From: Vitellaria paradoxa
Lineage: Eukaryota > Streptophyta > Magnoliopsida > Ericales > Sapotaceae
DNA: 64,000 nucleotides
Reading direction: 5' to 3'
NCBI GenBank assembly: GCA_019916065.1
Contig: CM034243.1
Location: 28,422,147 to 28,486,146, forward strand
How positions within the stretch are numbered: position 1 is the first letter of the stretch; each line of letters opens with the position of its first letter. Below, in pieces: positions 49,261-60,496 of the stretch. The translations under genes and the position numbers were made by a program. The notes beneath the pieces are model-generated. The model did no database searches, had not been told where the DNA came from, and saw only the letters and a list, made by a program, of their open reading frames with translations.

Positions 49261-49755
49261 ATATAATGTAACAAAAATGGATAAAATATTAAAATTGACA
49301 AAATGTTTACAACAGAAAAAAATAGAGCGAAAATACATTTTTTCTGTTTATATTATTCTGTTTAAGTTTTCATTTTTTTGGAAACAAAAAAAGATAAATA
49401 GATTTAACAAACATGTTTCTGTTACCAATTTACAAAATTTTGAAAATATAAGCAAAAAAATAAAAAATAAAAACGTTACCAAATGGGGCCATATTAATGC
49501 ACTATCAACTAGAAGTGTATGCATAATGTGTATATTTATTATTTTATTTGTTTAATTTAATTAGGATATAAAAGTAAAATATTACGATAGTTAAAAATTC
49601 AAAATTTTAAAATGATTTAATTAAAGGTAATTTTTATAAGTTGTTTAATTTAAAATTTGACTTTGATAGAATATTGATAAATATTTTAAGAAACTGAAAA
49701 AGTTTTATCGAAATTGAAGTTTCATTATTTTTTTTCTTTATATAATACCATAGGT

Positions 49756-50164
49756 GCGCTGCTATATGGATCAGAGTGTTGGGCAGTAAAACATAATCAT
49801 GATCAGAAGATGGCAGTTACGGAGATGAGAATGCTAAGGTGGATGTGCAGGATTACAAGAAAAGATAGGATTAGGAATGGGGAGATTAGGGATAAAGTAG
49901 AAATAACACCGATTGAAGATAAAATGAGAGAAAATCAATTAAGATGGTTTGACCATGTTAGAAAATGTGAAAGTATGGAGATTGCTAGGAGTAGGAGAGG
50001 TAGAGGAAGACCTAAGAGAAGTTGAAAAGAAACTATTAAATATGACATGACCTACCTAGATCTATCGGAGGACATGACCCTTAACAGATCTAATTGGTAT
50101 CTACAAATCCATATAATCAGCCCCATCTAGTGGGAAAATGTTTGGTTTGATTTGTTTGGTTTGG
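49756..50164 (+). mobile_element. 5'-truncated RTE-like LINE (409 bp)
   Basis: Flanked by a perfect 15-bp direct repeat tataataccataggt (49741-49755 and 50165-50179). The reading frame is the C-terminal end of a LINE polyprotein: ALLYGSECWAVK, MRMLRWMCRITRKDRIRN, IEDKMRENQLRWFDHVRK, RRGRGRPKRS. It ends in a ttggtttgatttg-type repeat instead of a poly-A tail, as in RTE elements. The upstream RT part is absent. Confidence 0.85.
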
Positions 50165-50461
50165 TTTATAATACCATAGGTATAGATGGATCATAGGTTT
50201 GACTCAGGATTGATTCAAAATATTAAGGGGGGAGGGGGGAAAGCATAAAACCTTTGTTTCATCAATTAACAATTGTAACTTAATCTCATTACAAGATTGG
50301 ATGGCTGTGAAGTTTCTCATCCAATGTTCAATGGCTTAATGTGAATGATGTGATTAGATTGTTAATTTTGTGAGCCAAAAGCTCGTTTGTTTATTTTATT
50401 TTATTTATTTTTTTCTAAGCACCGTACATAGAATCTGTTTTTGCTAACACAATATCACCAC

Positions 50462-50630
50462 ATTTTGGTTGCGTTTAGAGTGACAAAAATTGAGATAAAA
50501 TGAGATAAGTTGTAAGTTAATAATTTGAGACAGTGAGATAAAAAGTGAACAACTTTTAGAGTTATTTAGTATTTTTTACCCTTTTTTAAAATTTTTTATC
50601 ACCTAAAACAGAACCAAAGTATATGATACC
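50462..50630. mobile_element. Short MITE (same family as 30622)
   Basis: Left tttggttgcgtttagagtgac pairs with right tcacctaaaacagaaccaaa. The interior has aaaattgagataaaatgagat. Confidence 0.65.
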
Positions 50631-50874
50631 GTATACCCTTGTAGGGATTCGGGGCTGGTACAAAAAATGATATCAACTCTCTAATACTAAGTTGGGGATT
50701 ATTAATAAAAATCAAACAATTCAAAGGCATTCACATATTTTTTAAGTTAAAAAAAATAGAAATGTATTTAACCTATTAGGTTTTAATCTAATTGTCCTCG
50801 AACTGGATGTCACGAAGATGTTAGCCGTCCCCTTTCCCATTGTATTCAAATTTGTTTCACGCAAAAGATCTAAC

Positions 50875-51315
50875 ACTCCATTTGAAATAGTAAATTTGAT
50901 GGGATTTGATTTAATTTGGTAAAGATTCTTACTGATTCTTATGTTTGGAACTAAAATAAGATTTTATAAGTTGATTTTAATTTAATTTCATAACTTAAAA
51001 TTTGAAATTTGTATATCATTTGAAATCTAATAAAAAATAATTGAGTTTAACGAAAATTTATTTTTTCTTAAGTCATCTAAGTAAGTTGATAAATTTTTTC
51101 TTCACATATCATATTTACAATATTTTCTATTTCTAATTAACATGATCAAATTTGATATTTTTTAAATTAATTAAATTCAATTCTTAAATTCAAACATGTC
51201 CCAAACAAAAAAAAAAAAAAAAATATTCATCAAATCAAAATCAAATCAAATTAAATCAATTCTTTCCTTTAAAATCAAATTAATTTTAAGATAGAAATAT
51301 TTTCAAACGGAGTGT
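50875..51315 (+). mobile_element. AT-rich repeat family, copy 2
   Basis: Colinear with 47870-48295; begins near actccatttgaaat and ends near atattttcaaacggagt, which look like inverted ends (actccattt / aaacggagt). It lies about 0.8 kb before the calmodulin-binding gene. Confidence 0.6.
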
Positions 51316-52149
51316 AAATATCTTTTATCTTATTTCATATTTTCCTAACCAAATACCAAAAAAAAAAAAAAAAATTACCTTGCTGTAACTTATATCCAAT
51401 CCATTAATTATTCAATCCATGTTACCTATCTTTCATCATTCTATCTCTGAATCAAACATAACCCTAACAAGCAAATTTTGAACATTCCTTGAGAATTTCG
51501 CTTTCGTAATATTTCCTTGAGAATTTCGCTAGAAATATCATTACCTTTCATCCAGATACTTATCCAATAAATGGATAAATCAGTCATTCCACACAAAAAG
51601 CATGGTCAATATGTGCTCTCACAGATTCTCAACAAACCTTTAGCAATATGAAATAAGACTTTGCCGTGGAAGATGACAATAATCTAATCCACATAACACC
51701 AAAAAATAAAAATAAAACAAAATAAATAAATAAAAATAAGTAGTAATAATAATAAATAAATAAAATTAAGAAATAAAAAGGACCCCAAGATCTCCATTGG
51801 TGCAAGGTCGGCATCAGCCTCCTTTCTCAACCTTATTCAAATTCCTTACATTAGCAAACCACTCCGAAGAAAAAAAAAAAAAAAAAAAACCCCAAGAGGC
51901 AATCCAATGTAGAAACCAACCTTGGAATCTCTGGTTGTTGGGATTTCAAGAATTCATCCCCCCCCCCCCCCCACCCTTCTCTTTTTTCCATTAAAACTTT
52001 TCCTCCCAATAATACGACTACACCCCCACCCCACAAAAAAAAAAAAAAAAAAAGAATTGATTCAAGAGCTTGGAGAAATCCCCGTCCAAAAGGGAACAGA
52101 GCAAAGCCTACCTCAGATTCTCACCTTCCTTCAATTTTTTCCTTTGAGG
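51316..52149 (+). promoter_or_regulatory. Upstream region and leader of the calmodulin-binding gene
   Basis: No clear TATA box can be assigned. Close to the start codon there is a series of homopolymers: A-tract at about 51871-51889, C-tract (15 C) at 51958-51972, and A-tract at about 52036-52053. The frame is open from 51922 but the leader is low in complexity and not part of the conserved protein. Confidence 0.4.
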
Positions 52150-54228
52150 ATGGTCCAAAGAAAGCTTCCAAGCAAGCTTGGAATCCAGACTGATCATGTC
52201 AAGTCCGAGAAGAGGTTGGGGAGCTTAGGACCGTCTTCTCCTCGCCAGAAAGACTGCAAGAACAGAGGAGCTGACCTGAGGAAGAAGAAGATGAAGAAAT
52301 CAAGATCGTTCAAGGTAGCCGATTTCGAGTCCCTGAGATCACAGACAATCAGAAGGGAAGTTCCTCAACCCGGAAAGCCACCAACAACTCTCGACAAGAA
52401 ATCTCCCATCGGAGGATCAGAGTCGTCCCCGAATTACATGAAGTCCACGAGCAGCTTTGATGCTAGGAAGGAGCAATCTCAGGGAAGCAAAACCCCACGA
52501 AAAATGATCTCAAACAACACCAAACTCGGGTTAGTTTCTTCTTCTCATAAGCAGACTAAGACATCTAGTTTGAAACTGGCGAGGACTCCTAGTTTTAAAC
52601 CAGCAAGAGGTTCAACCAAGAAGTGTTCACAAGTTGTTCTTTGTGGAGATGTGAATCCACAGAGAGGGACTTGCTCTTCAACTCTGAAGGATTCAAGGTT
52701 TCCCAGTTATCTTGCTCTCAGCCCTGGCGCAACTGAGTCAGAAGGAACCTCTGTGATGAGGGTTTGTCCTTACTCGTACTGTTCTCTCAATGGCCACCAC
52801 CACCCTCCTTTGCCTCCATTGAAGTGCTTCTTATCGGCTAGGAGACGTGCGCTGAAGACTCAGAAGAGTGTGAAGCTGGGATGTTTGTCTCCTCGTCGAC
52901 CAAAACGGCCATCTTGTGATAATGGGACGAAAGAGGTGATTCCGGTGACGACCCTTGATGAGAAAGCTGCAATTCTACTAAGGGAAGAAGAGAATCAAAT
53001 GGACTTCTTTGTTGAAATCTACGTTAAGGGTATGGAAGATGGTTGTGGAATTAATGAAACAGCAGAAAAAAATGATGGTGGGCAAGTTGTGGAGAGCTTT
53101 GTACACGAGGCACCGTGTTCTGAGAGCGAATTTGAAGAGAACCTTGATGAAGGAATTGAAGTCATTTCATCAGAAATGGAGACTGCTGAATTCTTACCCG
53201 AAGAGGAAAAATTTTCACCATCCGCTGCTCAAGAAGAGGAAGTACCAGAAACTCCGAGGACTGAATTTGATGAAATGGATTCTGAAGCTTGTGACGTGGA
53301 GCCGTGGGATGATGAAGTTGACAACTCAGCTGAAACCAACGGGGAAAATGGTCTTGAAAATGGCTCTTCTCCATCTTCTTCTTCTTTGATTGATGACGAA
53401 TTTGTTGGCAGCCACTTTGATGAAATTCCTGCTGATAAAGAGTTGGAACAATTCTCCGAGGAAGAAGGGGAGAGCTCTGGAGCAGGTTTCAGTGATAGAA
53501 GTTTTGATTCTGAGGATCAGAATTTGGAGATGTCCGATGAAATCGCTTTAGCATTTGTTGAGGAAGACGGCAACATTGAGACGATTCAGTCATCTGACAA
53601 GCAATCTCAGAGCAACATTGTTGAGGATCAGAACCACTCTTACAAAAATTTCCATAAAGATTTCAGTGATTCTGAGAAACAGACACCTGCAGGGCTTAGC
53701 AAAATTACTGGGGCTGAAACTGGCAATGCAGATGCTAATGAAATGGAATTGGAGGATTCACCCATTTCCCCGCCAGAAGGAACAACCTTCCCATCATCTG
53801 AAGAAAATCCAGCGAAAACCTCATTCGTTCGCAGAAAGCGCCATTTGATTGAAGAACCAGCTGACATGCCTATCAATCTGAGGATAATCAGATGCAAGAG
53901 AGGTGGTGAGGAATTGGAGGAACATGTAAAGGGGTTCAACCCCAAGGAACCAAATTACTTGGCCATTGAGGCTGAGCCAGAACCAGAAAAAGTTGATCTC
54001 AGGCACCAAATGATGGATGAAAGGAAAAGTGCAGAAGAGTGGATGATTGATTATGCACTCCAACAGGCTGTTACCAAACTTGCTCCGGCCCGGAAGAGGA
54101 AGGTTGCATTGCTTGTTGAGGCTTTTGAGAAAGTCATTCCGACAGTGCCCAAATATGGATCACATCTGAGTCATGATCGATCTCCAGCCTTTTCCCATTC
54201 AAGACCCCCCTTGCAAGCTTGCGGTTGA
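52150..54228 (+). CDS. Plant calmodulin-binding domain protein, 692 aa
   Basis: Intact single-exon gene. ATG 52150 was chosen because the family N-terminus MVQRKLPSKLGIQ starts here; the frame upstream is poly-C leader. Order: a basic segment RKKKMKKSRSFK (residues about 44-55); a Ser/Lys-rich region; the family motif VCPYSYCSLNGHHHPPLPPL and KCFLSARRRALK (Cys206 to about 239); a long acidic, Ser-rich region (about 290-600); and the C-terminal calmodulin-binding domain with EEWMIDYALQQAVTKLAP (Trp631) and ARKRKVALLVEAFEKVIPT to about residue 664. Members of this domain family bind Ca2+/calmodulin through the basic amphipathic C-terminal helix; their wider role is poorly defined. The potato PICBP relative is much longer with repeated domains; this is a single-domain member. 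Confidence 0.92.
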   Translation: MVQRKLPSKLGIQTDHVKSEKRLGSLGPSSPRQKDCKNRGADLRKKKMKKSRSFKVADFESLRSQTIRREVPQPGKPPTTLDKKSPIGGSESSPNYMKSTSSFDARKEQSQGSKTPRKMISNNTKLGLVSSSHKQTKTSSLKLARTPSFKPARGSTKKCSQVVLCGDVNPQRGTCSSTLKDSRFPSYLALSPGATESEGTSVMRVCPYSYCSLNGHHHPPLPPLKCFLSARRRALKTQKSVKLGCLSPRRPKRPSCDNGTKEVIPVTTLDEKAAILLREEENQMDFFVEIYVKGMEDGCGINETAEKNDGGQVVESFVHEAPCSESEFEENLDEGIEVISSEMETAEFLPEEEKFSPSAAQEEEVPETPRTEFDEMDSEACDVEPWDDEVDNSAETNGENGLENGSSPSSSSLIDDEFVGSHFDEIPADKELEQFSEEEGESSGAGFSDRSFDSEDQNLEMSDEIALAFVEEDGNIETIQSSDKQSQSNIVEDQNHSYKNFHKDFSDSEKQTPAGLSKITGAETGNADANEMELEDSPISPPEGTTFPSSEENPAKTSFVRRKRHLIEEPADMPINLRIIRCKRGGEELEEHVKGFNPKEPNYLAIEAEPEPEKVDLRHQMMDERKSAEEWMIDYALQQAVTKLAPARKRKVALLVEAFEKVIPTVPKYGSHLSHDRSPAFSHSRPPLQACG

Positions 54229-56060
54229 TGATCCCTATTGAGGTAAATGCAGATTCAGAGTTGCTTTATTTTACGAATCATTTTCTTATTAATGAACTCA
54301 TTTCCAATTAACATGAATGACCAAACAAACAACTTGAGCTCAATTCATATTCAGCTCGCTAAAAGCTTATTTGAAATCAGCTTATTATGAAGTGTACCTA
54401 AGTGTGAACATAATTTGTAACTAGTTTAGTTTTGAATTCGGATGGATAAACTTACATATGTGCAAAATAATCAAGATATTCAGTTACTAAAATACATATT
54501 TAGTCCTGCTCTATTTTATAAATCTTTTTTTTTTTAATTTAAGTAATGTTATTCGACTAAAATTTATTATTAGAATTTATTGTCAGAATAAAGTGGTTGA
54601 TTATAAACTAATTACTTTTAAAACTTTAACCCATTAATAAGTTCCGTATTACAAAAATCCTATTGCTATATCTTTCCAGCCATAACTTTGTTAATAAATT
54701 CTGGAAGCATATAATTTTCCTAACATAATTCAAATAGGGCTAATAAATAAAAGAAACAGTTTGACCTCAATTTATATTCAACTCGCTAAAAACTTGTTGG
54801 AGATTGGTTTGTTATGAAGTCAAGCCAAGCATTACACGCTTTGTAACTTAAACTTATGTAGTTTTGAGATCGGCTTGTTATGGAGTCAAACCAAGCGTAA
54901 ACACATTTTGTAAATTGTATAGTTTCGAGCTTATCTTAATAAATTTAAATTTGAAATAATTAAGGTACTTGAATTTCATTCAAAAGCTTAACATGCCAAG
55001 CTTGAACACATTTTTAAATTCAGTAAGACTTTCAAATTAAGATTGAATAATTCACTATTATGCGCAACTTGTTTACATCCCTAAATCCAAATGAGAAAAA
55101 CCTTACGGAAGACATAATCCTTGATAGAAATAGATGGAAAAAAATTGATTCAAATAACTAACTCCAAATAGTTGGAGATAAAAACTTTGTTGAGTTGAAT
55201 AAATTTATATAATAAAATACAATACATTTTAAAAATGCCCCTCTCATAAACTAAAATCCAAATTGAGATTAAGTTTTATTTTTCAACAAATGATTGAGAT
55301 CTTTTATAAATCAAAACTTCCCCTCAAACTCTTGCCCCAATCTTTGGACCACTTCGCACTCTGATAAATCATTGAGTTAAAATTAATGATCATATTTGAA
55401 AAGTTACATTGAGAAAAACAAAAATTTCATTTATCGGGAATAATATAATTAAAAGGGAATTTATTTTGGGTTTTTGAAAAGGAAAAATATGCTAATATAT
55501 TTCAATTTCAAATGCATGTATATTTAATTTTAGTCGAGAAGTGGCGTAAACACAAAATATTCATGTGTATATATATATAAATCCAAAATCTCCCTATATA
55601 CGTGTGGTTTCAAAGATAATTCAATTGATATTCTCTCTCATGTTTACAGGTGTGATCCAGGGAAGAAAAAAAAAATACGTTCTCTAACTTGAAGTATTGA
55701 AGCAGTTCAGCCGATGGTGTGTGTCTTTAGCAGTGAAGAGTGAAAAGCTACTTTAGGAGCCATGAGAAAAGAGAGATTCAATCACATGCAGTATCAGAGT
55801 TTCTTCGAAGCTCTATAGTTGGAAGTGCAAGTTTGAGAAATTTCAGTTCAACATTTATGTAATACCCACAAAAAAAAAAAAAAAAAAGGGGAAAAAAAAA
55901 AGAAGAAAAAAAGTGGTTGTTCTGATTTTCTATTATAGGACCATATCTATCCATCCCATCCTTCTTGTAACTCATTATGGTACTTCCACCTTTAGATATA
56001 TTGGTTAACTATATGAATGCCAAGTATTATATATTATCAGCACCAGTGTCTATTTTGATT
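54229..56060 (+). other. 3' UTR of the calmodulin-binding gene with a probable intron
   Basis: Twelve bases after the stop is a good donor (attgag|gtaaat, GT at 54241), and at about 55649 a good acceptor (catgtttacag|gtgtgatcc). A 1.4-kb UTR intron is therefore likely. It contains two related segments (cagctcgctaaaagctta at 54352 and caactcgctaaaaactt at 54779) that look like an old repeat. Transcript end is unclear; an A-tract at 55870-55887 could mislead cDNA priming. Confidence 0.5.
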
Positions 56061-56739
56061 GCAGCTCTGTTTCCATTTCAAATAATAATAATAATAATAA
56101 TTAGAAACACTTCAATCTAATGGAAATCTAGAAAGTCAGTAACAGACATTAATTTTTAAACTGCCATCAAACTTTCAAATCAATATGGTGTTTTCAATAA
56201 ATTTTAAATTCAGCAGATTGAATAGGGTGAGAATTCAAATATACAATTCTTTTTTTTTTTTTTTTATTGTGAGATACAACACTTACAAACATAACTTACT
56301 AATAAATTTCAATAATTCCCGGTACATTTTTTAAAGTCTTGAACCCTTAACCCAGCTGAGTAATACAACATTTAGACTTGACTTATTTACTAAACAAACC
56401 TAATATTCTGTCCAATGCGCCAGTTTGTCAATGCTCGATAAAGTTCATTTGCACCCCCCCCCCAAAAAAAAAGAAAAAAATACCAAAATAAAAATAAAAT
56501 AAAAATCTGCAGCTTGGGCACACTCAAACCAGAACACATAAATTAATATTACAGATGAAATTCAGACAGGACCCAGAATTGTGAATTGTTGTTCTAAATA
56601 CATTGCACTTCAATAAACCTGCATCTTCCAATAATTGCTATCAAACTCATAGTTTGGTTATTCTCAAGTGAAAACCAGTTCATTTTCGTATTTGTAAACT
56701 ATACATATATATGTGGCAAGGAAAACATAAGGAGTCAAC

Positions 56740-59700
56740 CTAATGATCTATCAATAAATTCACGTCAATTGCTGGAGACTTGAGAACAAGTGATTTAAGC
56801 TCCCCAGAGTAATTCTGCAGAAGGTTGGAACTCTGATCCTGCGAACCTCCCATTTCCAGACTTCCCTCAGCAGTCCCGTTCTGTTCCACCGATCTTTTTG
56901 TCAAGATATCGTCGTGAAACAACTTGAGCGCATCTGCCGTTGAAAGGGAGCAGGCAGATTCGTGCAAACGCTGGAATTTGTCTCGGTCTTCTTGAGCCTC
57001 AACCAACCTCTCTCTCAATCCAGCCGGAAGGCAAGTCAAGGCACTAAATCAAGATTGCGGAGAAGCAAAGTTGTGGCAACAAAACAAAAGTGGATCATTA
57101 AAACCGAAAGAAATTCGAAAGATTTTGAGCCTGCGTCTTAGAGATCATTATCGGTTCATTTGGAAAACTAGGAGAGAAGAAAAGAAAGGAAAAACTTATA
57201 AGGAAAAACTAACAAGAAGAAAGAACTGTGTGCATTTATGAATTTTAAATTTAAGTACTTGGTACTAATTACTTAAGAGTAATTGCTCGAATACAACGTT
57301 GATAGTTTAAATGAGAGCTTTATCGTGAATTTGAGTAGTTTAATATGATAGATTAAAAAAAAATAGTTATTTGAAATAATTTATAATAGTAACTCTACCA
57401 TTTTAAGTAGTGGCGCCACCACTTTGGTAGTAATTATTAAAAAACTTTTATGTATTATTACATAAATTAACTCTCTCACTTACATATTTTGAAATAATTT
57501 GACCTCAAATCACTCGAGGTACCCAAACAGAGCCTTAACGTTTAATAGAAAATAAAAGGTAAAAATGGATGGTGGCATCATTTTTCTTCTTATTTAGATA
57601 ATTGAAGGGCGGAAAATACAGGGAAAATAGTTTTATCCTTCCCTCCTTTTAGGGAAATAATGAGGAACGAAAAGATAAAGAGAATTAAGTTTCATTATAT
57701 ATATATATATATATAAAGAGGAAATTACATGTCTTAAAATTAGGAGCAAACCAGCTACATAAATTTTTTCTCGAAATGTCCGAGATTTTTATATCTCCCG
57801 AAAGAAGGGCTCTTTGCACTTTTCTTTCTTTACTTCTCTTTTTTAAACACCCAATCCATAAAGACTGTAAATGATAAGTTGGTCTTACCTAGTAACCCCC
57901 CTAACAAGGCCCCAGCTGTATCCAACAAGTACAGATTCCTTGAAGCCTATGTTGAAACCTTCCTGTGCAGAAGCTTCTTTTCCTGCTGTGAGGCCATCGC
58001 GATATCCAATCTAAAAGGCACACAAGAATCATGACATAAATAAAGAATCATTAGATTTATAGACGAGCAATCAGCTTTGCTACAAAATGATACCGTATGA
58101 AATTGGATACCGTATGAAATTGATCATGTCTTCTTTGCCACTCCCTTTCCAAATCAGAAAGATTATTATGTTCTTCAGTTGAACTGCCCCACAAAGAACC
58201 ATCATCGTGAAACAAATCATCCAATTCATGATCTGAAACGAACAGAAGATTGATGAAATGTCCTTGTTTTAAAATTTCACTAAGGATCAGGTTTGACAAT
58301 GTTAATAATTCCTAGTCAAAATTGTAAGGTCACAAGACTCACACCCAAAGGAAGTGATGTCATGTGAAAAAATGGGATCTTCACTGAACCGGGTCATAGA
58401 TAAAGAAAGAAAGCAACGGGGTTCAAAAGCCTCAGCTAAATGGGCTACAAGCAACCAACCTAGCCAAGAATTACACTTCTTAGGCGAGGTTTGGTCAACT
58501 ATAATGGCACTTGGCCTCAGACTGAGCTTGAGTTAATCTAGCCAAACCTAATCAAACCCCGCTTGATCTATAAATACAGCTTGCCTTAGCTTAAAATGAG
58601 TTCAGTGGAACACTGATGCAAAAAAACAGAGGGTAAATGGAAAGTACCATAGTCCCAATCCATAATTAACGGCCAAATTCTATGTTATATTCCCAAGCCC
58701 AGCCAAGAATTACACTTCTCAGGCCAGGTTTGGTCAACTATGATGGCACTTGGCCTCAGACTAAGCTTGAGTCAATCTTGCCAAGCCTAATCAAACTCCA
58801 CTTGATCTATAAATATAGCTTGCCTAAGCTTACAATGAGTTCAGTTGAACACTGATACAAAAATCAGAGAGTAAGTGGAGAGAACTATAGTCCCACAATC
58901 CATAATTAACTGCCAAATTCTATGTTATATGAACTCTTATTAATGTAACATATCTAGATTACAAACTTGACGCTTGGGTAAGAAAATGACATATTTATTT
59001 TAAAAATGTAGTTGGAAATTCACATAACAAGTATGTTTAGTAATTTGAATTTGTTGCTCTGTGGTACCTCGCAAATATCATCTTACCTCCACCCACAATT
59101 AAGAATGTCAAAATCCAGATATTTAGACACAAATCTATACCCGCTAGTTACCAAAAAAAAAAAAGAAAATCTGTACCCGCACTTTGGGTAACATAGGCCA
59201 AATTAATGTACAAAACCGGGATAGAAATTCAAAGAGGAAAACACACATGAACACCCACATGCCCATGTGTGCACACACACACTATGTACCTGACCGATGA
59301 CACTAAATCCTATTTGAAAGGACGCCAAGACAAATTAACATCCAATTATTAAAACAACTAAATGGCAAAGGGGAGAAAAATGAAAAAAAAAAAAGGAGTT
59401 AAAGAATAAAGATGTATGAGTTCACACAATGATTATAATTAACATCCAGGATGGAGCATAAAAATTAGGAGTATTACCAACAAGGGGAAAAAAAAAATCT
59501 CCTCATCTTTCTGAGTCTCTCTCTACATGTATAAATTAAGTTGTACTGTTAGTGTTTCTGCCAAGGAAAAGGTATGAATAATATAATCTTTTAAACAATT
59601 AAATACCCCAATAAATTGTAACAATACAGTCAACAGCACCATTCATAAAATTTAAGTAAAGTTAAATATATTTGTGGATGCAAGACCCAAGAAAAACCAT

Positions 59701-60496
59701 TAACAACCTTCCTCCACAACCAGGTGAAGCACACAAGGGCTGAGCTCATTGTTGCTCAAGCTTGGTTCAATAAGTAAGACAAATGTTCAGAAGTCATGTC
59801 CAAGTTTAGTACTACAAGTACTACATGAATTTAAATAAGGTTCCATGGAACCAAACACAAGCTGTTCACAAACATCTAGTTTCATAGCCAGCTTTGATGT
59901 CCTTGTTGTAATTCAAAACCTCTACTATGAATGTTAAAATTATAAGCTCAGGAATGCAGCACAGGCATTTAATAGATGAGCTTAATGCCATGTAATCTAA
60001 GAAGATAATTAAGGAACCACAAGGCCTATAAATTATCGAATGGTTTAAGGATAAAGATAAAAAAATTCATGTCTACCCACGGGTTTTCCAGCATACACTT
60101 TTTTTAGTGCTATAAAAATTTTGGATTTTGTATATTTTACAAAAAGACGTGTAAGAAACTGAAGCATACATTCTGTAGGTTGTTAATCAACCAGAGAACA
60201 CTGACCACTGCCAAGTACCACAAAGTCATTGCTTATATCTGGATTCCAATTGGATAAAAGCATGAGAAAATTTGTAACATGAATAAAATTGGCAACACAT
60301 GCACACAAAGGACACACACAACATATTAGAGGTCTGCACACAAACTCCCAACTATAAAGAAACATAATAAACCTAGTTTGAAATTTATACCGTATGAGTC
60401 AGTTCGATTATGGTTGGAACTGGACATGGGACCTGCCTCTCCATTTGAAAGCTTTAAGGTTTCTGAGTAGAGTTCATCAGTGATGCTGTGATCCAT
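56740..60496 (-). CDS. Yae1-domain protein (Fe-S assembly adaptor), 217 aa, four exons
   Basis: Exons on the minus strand: 60496-60391, 58232-58111, 58010-57889, 57043-56740. All borders are GT..AG and phases fit (SY|D, T|I, T|S). Total 654 nt with stop. Residues 78-114 form a perfect ten-step GX3 ladder: Gly78, 82, 86, Ser90, Gly94, 98, Ser102, Gly106, 110, 114. This deca-GX3 motif defines the Yae1/Lto1 family. In yeast, Yae1 with Lto1 hands the ABC protein Rli1/ABCE1 to the cytosolic Fe-S machinery for cluster insertion. Before it is LDDLFHDDGSLWGSS and LEREWQRRHDQFHT; after it a Leu/Glu-rich helix (LPAGLRERLVEAQED). The C-terminus is LLIDH without the terminal Trp of Lto1, so a Yae1 role fits better. 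The acceptor just before ATG (gtttatag|atgg) implies a 5' UTR exon upstream. Confidence 0.88.
58089..58122 (-). repeat. Exact 17-bp tandem duplication covering the exon 2 donor
   Basis: The unit gataccgtatgaaattg occurs twice, so catacg|gtatc occurs twice. Use of the first donor (exon end 58111) keeps the frame into the GX3 exon; the second (58094) would add 17 nt and shift it. Confidence 0.85.
58233..60390 (-). other. Intron 1 of the Yae1-type coding region
   Basis: 2.16 kb, without any conserved coding segment. It contains the 239-bp tandem duplication at 58462-58930 and A-tracts near 59153 and 59380. Confidence 0.7.
58462..58930. repeat. 239-bp tandem duplication in the Yae1-type gene intron
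   Basis: Copies start agccaagaattacacttct at 58462 and 58701 and end ccaaattctatgttatat. About 93% identical. Contains ggcacttggcctcagact and gcttgatctataaata segments. Confidence 0.85.

Noticed and set aside
51922..52149. 76-residue N-terminal extension of the calmodulin-binding protein
   Set aside because: Encoded by poly-C and poly-A leader; the family N-terminus starts at 52150.
53009..53389. 126-codon ORF in another frame
   Set aside because: Shadow of the calmodulin-binding CDS, as are 53162-53374, 53555-53848 and 53640-53945.
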